13,584 nt of DNA from Saprospiraceae bacterium (lineage in GTDB: Bacteria > Bacteroidota > Bacteroidia > Chitinophagales > Saprospiraceae), in contig JADZBJ010000332.1 in the NCBI GenBank assembly GCA_020852155.1, positions 1 through 13,584 on the forward strand. Reading direction: 5' to 3'. The position numbers were made by a program, and so were the translations under genes. The notes under the pieces are model-generated. The model did no database searches, was not told where the DNA came from, and saw only the letters and a list, made by a program, of their open reading frames with translations. Positions 7,933-13,584 of the stretch are shown here, piece by piece. Position 1 is the first letter of the stretch. Each line of letters opens with the position of its first letter.

Positions 7933-10212
7933 CTATTTCATCCAGTTAACACGCATTGTCTGAACATCCCTGGAGTTAGGGCCGACCATAATGTCAAAAT
8001 CGCCGCTTTCCCAGTCGTACTTCAGGTCAAAATTATAAAATTTCAGGTCGTCTGTCTTAACCTCAAAGGAAACAGTTTTCGACTCTCCTTTTTTCAGGAA
8101 AACCTTTTGAAAACCCTTCAATTCTTTGACCGGACGCGTCGAACTACCGACAACATCCCTGATGTACAACTGCACCACTTCTGCGCCGTCCCGATCTCCT
8201 TTATTAGTGACGGGAATACTGACCGTCAGGGTTTGGTTGCCTTTCAGGGAATTTGCACCAAGTGTCATTTTTCCATACTCAAATTGCGTGTAGCTCAATC
8301 CAAAACCAAAGGGGTAGAGCGGATCATTGGAAACATCCAGGTAGTTAGAACGGAATTTCTGAAACCACTGACCGTCGGGCAATGGACGCCCCGTGTTCTT
8401 GTGGGCGTAGTAAATTGGAATTTGCCCTACGTTTTGTGGGAAAGTCGTGGTCAGTTTGCCTGACGGGTTAACTTCTCCGACCAGCACATCGGCGATGGCG
8501 TGACCGGCCATGCTGCCGCCAAACCACACATTCAAAATGGCCGGAACGTTTTTCTGTTCCCAGGTCAAATCCAGAGGCCGACCGGTGAATAGTACCAACA
8601 CGACGGGTTTGCCGGTTTTCAATAATGGTTCCAGCAGATCACGTTGCGCCTGCGGAATTCGAATATCCGTTCTACTGGATGCCTCGCCGGTCATTTCGGC
8701 TGATTCGCCCAATGCCGCGATGATATAATCTGATTTTGATGCAACCATCAGGGCTTCTTCCAGCAGTTGCGCCTTGGTGCGGCCGTCACGCGGGAAGGCC
8801 TTTCCGAACATTCCAGCCCGATCTTCATAAGCCGGATCGTCGTCCAGGAAGGAGCCTTTGGCAAAGTTGACATCCAGTCCGCGTTTCATCAAGCCGTCCA
8901 GCAAGGTAACGGATTTGCTGTTGTCAGCGGCGACGCTCCAGGTGCCGGACATGTTTTCGCGCGCATTGCCCAGCGGGCCAATCAGCGCGATTTTGCCGTC
9001 GCCTTTGAAAGGCAACGTGTTTTTGTTGTTTTTCAACAAGACAAATGATTCCGCAGCAATTCGGCGCGCTTCGGCCTGTGATGCCGGCGTGAAAATGTCT
9101 GTTTTGGCGCGGTTCAGGTCGCAGTAGCGATAAGGGTCGTCAAACAGGCCCAGTTTGTATTTGGCTTCCAGAATGAGGCGGCATGCCCTGTTGATGTGGG
9201 CAATATTGACTCTTTTCTCGCCCAGTGATTTAGACAAGGTAGTCAGGTAACCTTCGCCGACCATATCCATGTCCGTTCCCGCCTTCACGGCCCTGGCAGA
9301 CACCTCTTGTAAATCACCGATGCCGTGGTCGGTCATTTCGTTTACGCTGGTGTAATCTGACACCACAAAACCGTTGAATTTCCATTGCTTGCGCAATACG
9401 TCGTCCAGCAGGTAAGGATTGGCGGTGGCTGGCACGCCATCGACTTCATTGAATGAACTCATGACAGAGCCGACGCCAGCGTCAATAGCGGCCTTGTAGG
9501 GCGGCAGGTATTCGTTGTGCATACGCTGACGGCTCATGTCCGTCGTGTTGTAGTCGCGTCCGCCCTCGGCGGCACCGTACAGCGCAAAGTGCTTGACGCA
9601 AGCCATGATGGTGTTGTTCTTGCTCAGGTCATTACCCTGATAGCCCTTCACCATTGCCTGCGCTATTTTTGAACCCAGGTAAGGATCTTCGCCGCTGCCC
9701 TCGGCGATACGGCCCCAGCGCGGATCGCGGGCAATATCTACCATAGGTGAAAATGTCCAGCAGATGCCGTCGGCGCTGGCTTCGATGGCAGCGATGCGTG
9801 CAGAGTATTCGATGGCTGACATATCCCAGGTGCAGGATAGCCCCAGCGGAATCGGGAATACCGTTTCATAGCCGTGGATGACGTCCATGCCAAACAGGAG
9901 CGGGATTTTCAGGCGGCTGTTGTTCACCGCAATTTGTTGCAGTTCGCGGATTTTAGCGGCGGAACGCACATTAAACAAACCACCGACTTTGCCGGATTCG
10001 ATTTTTTTGGCCACATCCGAACTCCTGGCGAGACCCGTGGTGATATCACCGGCGGCCGGGAGGTTGAGTTGCCCCAATTTTTCCTCCAGGGTCATTTTAC
10101 TCATCAGATCGCTGATAAAACGATCCATTTTGCGTTGTTCAGGCGTTTGCGCGCTGATAAGGTTTGCTGCTATGAGGCAGCAAAACAGTAGAAGTAATCG
10201 GTAAACTGTCAT
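7933..10212 (-). CDS. bglX: Periplasmic GH3 beta-glucosidase, probable sophoro-oligosaccharide hydrolase
   Basis: This 759-residue exported GH3 enzyme removes glucose from the non-reducing end of beta-linked oligosaccharides. The signal peptide (about 1-21, cleavage after ISA) has no lipobox, so the enzyme is probably periplasmic. The GH3 N-terminal barrel (about 40-355) contains GEDPYLG, the KHFA motif (207-210) and the nucleophile D286 in GFVVSDYTSV. The C-terminal alpha/beta domain (about 390-600) contains LGESAEMTGEASSRTDI, where E510 is the likely acid/base. A fibronectin-III-like domain (about 665-735) closes the protein. Order and length match E. coli BglX and, as I recall, Bacteroides thetaiotaomicron BT_3567, which acts on beta-1,2-gluco-oligosaccharides and also lies beside susCD. 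Here it is the first PUL gene. The beta-1,2 preference is inferred from the GH144 partner, and other beta-linkages are possible. Confidence 0.92.
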   Translation of the reverse strand: MTVYRLLLLFCCLIAANLISAQTPEQRKMDRFISDLMSKMTLEEKLGQLNLPAAGDITTGLARSSDVAKKIESGKVGGLFNVRSAAKIRELQQIAVNNSRLKIPLLFGMDVIHGYETVFPIPLGLSCTWDMSAIEYSARIAAIEASADGICWTFSPMVDIARDPRWGRIAEGSGEDPYLGSKIAQAMVKGYQGNDLSKNNTIMACVKHFALYGAAEGGRDYNTTDMSRQRMHNEYLPPYKAAIDAGVGSVMSSFNEVDGVPATANPYLLDDVLRKQWKFNGFVVSDYTSVNEMTDHGIGDLQEVSARAVKAGTDMDMVGEGYLTTLSKSLGEKRVNIAHINRACRLILEAKYKLGLFDDPYRYCDLNRAKTDIFTPASQAEARRIAAESFVLLKNNKNTLPFKGDGKIALIGPLGNARENMSGTWSVAADNSKSVTLLDGLMKRGLDVNFAKGSFLDDDPAYEDRAGMFGKAFPRDGRTKAQLLEEALMVASKSDYIIAALGESAEMTGEASSRTDIRIPQAQRDLLEPLLKTGKPVVLVLFTGRPLDLTWEQKNVPAILNVWFGGSMAGHAIADVLVGEVNPSGKLTTTFPQNVGQIPIYYAHKNTGRPLPDGQWFQKFRSNYLDVSNDPLYPFGFGLSYTQFEYGKMTLGANSLKGNQTLTVSIPVTNKGDRDGAEVVQLYIRDVVGSSTRPVKELKGFQKVFLKKGESKTVSFEVKTDDLKFYNFDLKYDWESGDFDIMVGPNSRDVQTMRVNWMK

Positions 10213-10264
10213 GTAAGTATCATTAAAATCAGGGCGAATGTAAAATACCTTCTTTTATTTCAGA

Positions 10265-10280
10265 AGTGATTTTTATCACA
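10265..10280. promoter_or_regulatory. CRP/FNR-like palindromic operator candidate upstream of bglX
   Basis: The sequence AGTGATTTTTATCACA contains the perfect palindrome GTGAT-TTTT-ATCAC (10266-10279). It matches the Crp half-site pattern TGTGA-N6-TCACA at nine of ten fixed positions. It is centred about 60 nt upstream of the bglX start codon, on the promoter side of the PUL. Crp/Fnr-family regulators occur in Bacteroidota, but their sites in this organism are unknown. A short AT-rich palindrome can arise by chance. Confidence 0.3.
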
Positions 10281-10303
10281 AAGGGCAGACTGATTTTGAT
10301 GAT

Positions 10304-10322
10304 GGAGGGTGGGGTGGGGGTG
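10304..10322 (+). other. G-rich tract, possible G-quadruplex, in the bglX upstream region
   Basis: The plus strand reads GGAGGGTGGGGTGGGGGTG. It has four G tracts (2, 3, 4 and 5 G) separated by single bases, the arrangement of a two-tier quadruplex or a three-tier one with a bulge. The G-rich strand is the template for bglX, so the non-template strand is C-rich. It lies about 90-110 nt upstream of the start codon, beyond the Crp-like palindrome. No other tract like it appears in the window. Confidence 0.45.
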
Positions 10323-10355
10323 ACAATACAATGATGTATTTTTTAACCAAAGCAG

Positions 10356-10387
10356 ATGGGCCATCCTGAAAATTCAGGATGGCCCAT
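10356..10387 (-). terminator. Long perfect hairpin after the small exported-protein gene
   Basis: ATGGGCCATCCTGAA (10356-10370) pairs perfectly with TTCAGGATGGCCCAT (10373-10387), a 15-bp stem with a minimal loop. It begins 33 nt past the stop codon of the gene at 10421-10711. Neither side has an uninterrupted T tract (minus side CTGCTTTGGTT), so it is a weaker or non-canonical terminator. Position and stem strength still suggest it separates the T9SS transcript from the PUL. Confidence 0.65.
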
Positions 10388-10420
10388 GTAAATACTTTAC
10401 CAGGTCGCAAAACCATTTAA

Positions 10421-10711
10421 CTAACCACCATTCTTCGGCAGTTTTTTATCTGTTTTCGCTTTATCAGCGTCAATCTCCTGCTGATTCGGCGCAGCGCCTT
10501 GTTTGACCTCCCGATCAACGTGTCCGGGCGGTGGCGCTTCGCTCTGAGGCGGCACAGGCTGCGGCTGTTGGTTGGCCGGTTGAGCCTGTGTTGCCGTTGC
10601 AGGTTCGGTGGCAGACTTGCGCTGTTCACATTGAGCGGCGCAAAGGCAAATCCAAAGCAGACAAAAGCCGAAAATTGCGGCTGTATTATTGCAAAACGAC
10701 CAGTTTTTCAT
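10421..10711 (-). CDS. Small Pro/Gln-rich exported protein of unknown function
   Basis: This is a 96-residue frame whose start overlaps the end of the upstream T9SS-protein gene by 26 nt (10686-10711) in a different frame, so the two may be translationally coupled. Residues 1-26 form a likely signal sequence (MKNW, then a hydrophobic run ending in LCAAQC). The Cys at 28 is preceded by Gln, which does not fit a lipobox well, so cleavage after A26 is as likely as lipidation. The rest is low complexity and probably disordered, rich in P, Q, A and E in the middle and in K and D at the end (DKAKTDKKLPKNGG). No domain is recognised. The frame could be spurious, but the signal peptide and the hairpin that follows support a real gene. 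Confidence 0.55.
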   Translation of the reverse strand: MKNWSFCNNTAAIFGFCLLWICLCAAQCEQRKSATEPATATQAQPANQQPQPVPPQSEAPPPGHVDREVKQGAAPNQQEIDADKAKTDKKLPKNGG

Positions 10712-12638
10712 TGCGAATGACTTGTTTGTTGTCGGTGATATTGACCATATAAGCGCCTGGTTTCAACGCTGTGTTGCGCACATCAAAATGTACTTTCCCG
10801 GCATCGGCCTGATCGAGTGTTTCTTCGTGCACCAGGCGTCCGGTGATGTCAAATACCTGAACACCGCAGGAGCCCGCCTGTTTCTTATCAATAAACACAT
10901 TGAAGGAGCCGGTAACGGTCGGGTTAGGGTACATTTCAACATCAGACTTTTCAGTTGTCACCACATCGTCAGAACGATCGCCATTGCCATCATCAAAGGC
11001 CGCACCGACTTTCAACTGGAAAACCTTGTTGGTGTAGTTATGTGATGTGTTGCCGAAACTGATAGCGCCCCAAACCCGCACTGGCGAACTGTTTCGCTTG
11101 CGGCAAAGGTAAGTGTAGTCGCCCCAGCGTGATGTAGCAGCGCCAGCGCCCGTCAGGTCAACATAGCCTGTACCGGCAGCGCAAGTCACCCACGAGGATA
11201 CGCCCAAAGCATCATCCACATTCAAGGCGCCTACGCCCGGAAACGACGAACTGTTGCTGTACTGGAATGCAATCAATACGCCCTTGTCGGTTGATGTGCT
11301 GGCTGACCAGGCGATGGAAGGGTAGGAGAGGTCGTAACCTGTCGAATAGATTTGCTTGGACGTGATGGTGAGCGCTGTCGGATTCAAACGATGATAGTGC
11401 AAACGGCTGTATGACGTGCCTGAAACGGCTCCAGCAAAGACATAGTGAATCAAACCATTGACGATAAAGGCCGAAATATGCCTCGAATCGCCAATATCTA
11501 ATCTTTCGCTGGTGCCGCTTTGGTAGGCATTACTGGCGGCAGTGTAGGCAGGGCTGGAAATGGAATTGTACGTAATTGTTTCGCCTGAAGCACTCATGTT
11601 GTCCGTGATGCGATACAATTTTGTCGCACTGCCAGAACCCGGCGTATGCGCCACAAAATAAAGGCCGGGGCCAAAGTTGGTGCCGTTGCCTGTCGAAACC
11701 GGCGTAATGGCAAACGGACTGCCGCTCAGGCCACTCCAGGTTTGCCAGTTCAGTGATGCGCCTGTATAGCCCGGCGCTTTGGTCATTTGGTAAATAACTG
11801 AACCCAGATACGAACCTGCGTTGTTGTAAATATTACCAGTTACAAAAACATCGGCCGTAGATACGCCAATACGCGGATAATCAAGCCAGCCGCTGTTGTT
11901 CATCGGATTGCCGGTCAGGTAGTAACACCACCAGCCTGTCGTCGGATTAGAACCCGAAGAAAAGGCCACCAACAAACGTGAATTTGCCGTGGTACGGCCT
12001 ACGCTGCAAGTGAAAACAAAGCGATTTTGGCCCGCGTCATAAATCACATTCGGGTCAAAAAAGTCATTCACCACGCCTGCACTCGCGCCGTAGAAAAAGT
12101 CGTACAAATTCCATTGGCCAAGGACTGTTCCGCTGGAATTATACACGGCAATACGGCTGTTGACAGAGGTGACAACATAGCCATCGTTTGAAATGGCCAT
12201 CGTGTTGTCCGGCGGATTACCTGAACCTACATGCGTTGCATTCCAACTACTCACGACGGTCGGTGTGATGGCGAAATTGTCAGACGCCTCAAACGGGTTG
12301 GGAATGACGCCGAGTGCAGCCTCTTCCAGAACGCGCAAGTCGTTGGCTTCTTCACGGAGCGCTTCCATGTAAGGATCGCGGATTTTCTTGGCTTCACAAT
12401 CACGCAGGTGAGTTGGCGCATGCAAGTCGGCCATCGGCGTTTTCATGGGTTCGGCGAAAATGCCTGGCGAGGAATACTGAACCGGAGAAAGGTCGCCCGC
12501 AGGTGCATCGGTTGTGACAGGTTCATTGACGGTCATTTCCGGTTCCTGAACCAGCACTTGTTGAGCAGAAGAAATGAATGGGAAAAGAAGCGCGCAAAAA
12601 AGAGGGAGGATAAAAGATTTGGCTTTTAAAAATTTCAT
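10686..12638 (-). CDS. T9SS-secreted protein with type A C-terminal sorting domain, function unknown
   Basis: This 650-residue protein has a signal peptide cleaved after FISSA (about residue 25) and a T9SS type A sorting domain at about 567-650. The sorting domain has the YPNP motif at its start, then VFDITGRLV and LKPGAYMVNI. The protein should therefore pass the inner membrane by Sec and be released or anchored outside by T9SS. The middle part (about 105-555) is rich in aromatic residues, Ser, Thr, Gly and Asn, with strand-like repeats such as PDNTMAISNDGYVVTSVNS, WLDYPRIGVSTADVFVTGN and WSASTSTDKGVLIAFQYS. This pattern suggests a beta-propeller-like all-beta fold, but I recognise no catalytic motif. 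A helical, charged stretch lies at about 75-105. It has a convincing promoter 32 nt before its start and is probably co-transcribed with the small downstream gene. A link to the PUL is not shown. Confidence 0.88.
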   Translation of the reverse strand: MKFLKAKSFILPLFCALLFPFISSAQQVLVQEPEMTVNEPVTTDAPAGDLSPVQYSSPGIFAEPMKTPMADLHAPTHLRDCEAKKIRDPYMEALREEANDLRVLEEAALGVIPNPFEASDNFAITPTVVSSWNATHVGSGNPPDNTMAISNDGYVVTSVNSRIAVYNSSGTVLGQWNLYDFFYGASAGVVNDFFDPNVIYDAGQNRFVFTCSVGRTTANSRLLVAFSSGSNPTTGWWCYYLTGNPMNNSGWLDYPRIGVSTADVFVTGNIYNNAGSYLGSVIYQMTKAPGYTGASLNWQTWSGLSGSPFAITPVSTGNGTNFGPGLYFVAHTPGSGSATKLYRITDNMSASGETITYNSISSPAYTAASNAYQSGTSERLDIGDSRHISAFIVNGLIHYVFAGAVSGTSYSRLHYHRLNPTALTITSKQIYSTGYDLSYPSIAWSASTSTDKGVLIAFQYSNSSSFPGVGALNVDDALGVSSWVTCAAGTGYVDLTGAGAATSRWGDYTYLCRKRNSSPVRVWGAISFGNTSHNYTNKVFQLKVGAAFDDGNGDRSDDVVTTEKSDVEMYPNPTVTGSFNVFIDKKQAGSCGVQVFDITGRLVHEETLDQADAGKVHFDVRNTALKPGAYMVNITDNKQVIRNEKLVVLQ

Positions 12639-12669
12639 TGTATTTCAATTTGGTGAAAAGAATATGCTG

Positions 12670-12702
12670 CAAACATAAGTGCGTCAGTCTGAAAATGACA
12701 AA
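12670..12702 (-). promoter_or_regulatory. Bacteroidota-type promoter for the T9SS-secreted protein
   Basis: On the minus strand, TTTG (12702-12699) is followed by 21 nt and then TATGTTTG (12677-12670). The latter is a full match to the Bacteroidota -7 consensus TAnnTTTG. The -7 box ends 31 nt before the ATG at 12638, so transcription would start about 25 nt upstream of the gene. The leader is AT-rich with no Shine-Dalgarno sequence, as is usual for the phylum. Confidence 0.7.
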
Positions 12703-12852
12703 TTATTCTGAAATATAATTTAAAAAATATTTACATACAAGTACCGTTAAAAAACCAGAAACAACCGTAACATAAGATTTTTGCTCGATTCTATTTTGTT
12801 ATCTGCTGAAAATCTGATCTCTGAAAGGTGAGTAAACTATAGTTGATTCGGG

Positions 12853-12892
12853 AAAAAAATCAAATGCCCGTCGCCAATAATGGCGACGGGCA
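12853..12892 (-). terminator. Intrinsic terminator of the partial right-edge gene
   Basis: TGCCCGTCGCCA (12865-12876) pairs perfectly with TGGCGACGGGCA (12881-12892), a 12-bp stem with an ATAA loop. On the minus strand it is followed by TTTGATTTTTTT (12864-12853), a good U-rich tail. It sits about 124 nt after the stop codon at 13016. Confidence 0.85.
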
Positions 12893-13015
12893 CATATTTC
12901 CGCCGTACGACTGGCAAAGATGACGTACCGCACATTTTAAGTAAATGTAGTGTTGGAAGTGCCTGAAACGGTTGGAGGTTGTTTCAGGAAATCTAAAATT
13001 TTAGCGTCCGCTGCT

Positions 13016-13584
13016 TCACTTGCATTTGCATAATTTTTTCATAGCAGCTTCATAGTCAACTGCCAGAAAGGTCTGCCCAATATTTGCGCCCAAGTAGTAG
13101 GACGGTCTGTAATAACCTTTATTTAAACCTCCGACAAGACCGCACGAAACATCTTTATCAATATAAAAATAGTCGCGCGTTTCCCCATCCTGACACGATA
13201 CTCTTGTTACGGCATATGTATTGTCGCAAACTTTGACGGACTCTTTGGTTGCGGTCTCGGCATCAAAACAAGGGTTAGGCCGTTTCTTGTCAGGCGCCTT
13301 CGCGGGGTCGGTTTTGGCAGGCTCTGATATTGCCGAACGGCCTCCGCCCGGCGCTGACGGCCCACTGATTTTGTCAGCCGCTTTTAACAACAGTCCGATT
13401 TCAGCTACCGCAATTGTTGCAGTACCAATTATTTCTGCGAACTTCTGCTCTTCAATGGTGCTTTTTAGCCTTTGGCAACTAAGGCGCTGATCGGCGCACA
13501 AACAATTTTCAGCCAGTTCATTTTTAAAATTATACCCCTTCACCTCCCCATCGGCAAAAAACAAGCCGTCCATATTGCCAATAA
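13016..13584 (-). CDS. Partial cysteine-rich protein of unknown function
   Basis: The frame is open to the right edge of the window. An ATG at 13573 gives 185 residues, but in-frame codons (I, G, N) continue upstream without a stop, so this is probably the C-terminal part of a longer protein. The visible part has a segment with LAENCLCADQRLSCQ, then a hydrophobic stretch, EIIGTATIAVAEIGLLL, at about 47-63. A disordered Pro/Ala/Lys linker follows at about 71-100. The C-terminal domain is rich in Cys and Tyr and ends LCKCK. It has nine cysteines in all, which suggests an exported, disulfide-bonded domain. No family is recognised. The hydrophobic stretch contains a Glu and may be a buried helix rather than a membrane segment. 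Confidence 0.65.
   Translation of the reverse strand, partial: IGNMDGLFFADGEVKGYNFKNELAENCLCADQRLSCQRLKSTIEEQKFAEIIGTATIAVAEIGLLLKAADKISGPSAPGGGRSAISEPAKTDPAKAPDKKRPNPCFDAETATKESVKVCDNTYAVTRVSCQDGETRDYFYIDKDVSCGLVGGLNKGYYRPSYYLGANIGQTFLAVDYEAAMKKLCKCK

Larger units (their letters stand above)
12639..13015. other. Intergenic region holding a promoter, a terminator and one extra hairpin
   Basis: This 377-nt spacer separates two minus-strand genes. From its right end it holds a hairpin of CCTGAAAC (12962-12969) with GTTTCAGG (12981-12988) and no T tail. Next comes the terminator at 12865-12892, and then the promoter of the T9SS gene at 12670-12702. The stretch from 12703 to 12850 is AT-rich, and I see no gene, RNA or repeat in it. 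Confidence 0.6.

Overview
The window looks like a chromosomal segment of a Bacteroidota bacterium. The evidence is a SusC/SusD pair, lipoproteins with charged residues after the lipobox cysteine, a secreted protein with a type IX secretion (T9SS) C-terminal sorting domain, a TTTG / TAnnTTTG-type promoter, and the absence of Shine-Dalgarno sequences. T9SS together with roughly balanced base composition suggests a Saprospiria, Cytophagia or Chitinophagia relative more than a gut Bacteroides. That placement is an inference.

Layout. The left edge holds the 3' end of a plus-strand outer-membrane beta-barrel gene (2-316). It converges on a long minus-strand block, and a strong intrinsic terminator (341-373) separates the two. 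The minus-strand block, read from its promoter side, is: a periplasmic GH3 beta-glucosidase (10212-7933), a SusC TonB-dependent transporter (7802-4797), a SusD lipoprotein overlapping susC by 4 nt (4800-3328), a LamG-fold lipoprotein (3170-2262), and a lipoprotein with an Ig-like domain plus a GH144-type catalytic domain (2065-398). Together these form a polysaccharide utilization locus (PUL) whose best-supported substrate is beta-1,2-glucan (linear or cyclic). The model is that the surface endo-glucanase and LamG protein bind and cut the polymer, SusCD imports sophoro-oligosaccharides, and the GH3 enzyme trims them to glucose in the periplasm. No regulator, inner-membrane transporter or phosphorylase is present in the window.

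Upstream of the PUL, also on the minus strand, is a 650-residue T9SS-secreted protein of unknown function (12638-10686) with a good promoter at 12670-12702. A small Pro/Gln-rich exported protein (10711-10421) overlaps its 3' end, and a 15-bp hairpin follows. The right edge holds a partial, cysteine-rich protein of unknown function (13584-13016) with its own downstream terminator (12865-12892).

The most unusual structure is the 196-nt spacer before the GH144 gene. It contains an array of GATT (AATC on the coding strand) words spaced exactly 9 nt apart, then a perfect 13-bp hairpin with a U7 tail that ends 2 nt before the predicted start codon. This is a textbook terminator placed where it would block transcription into the endo-glucanase. 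It implies either an operon boundary with an unexplained GH144 promoter, or transcriptional attenuation of the endo-glucanase. I see no CRISPR array, transposon, tRNA or rRNA in the window.
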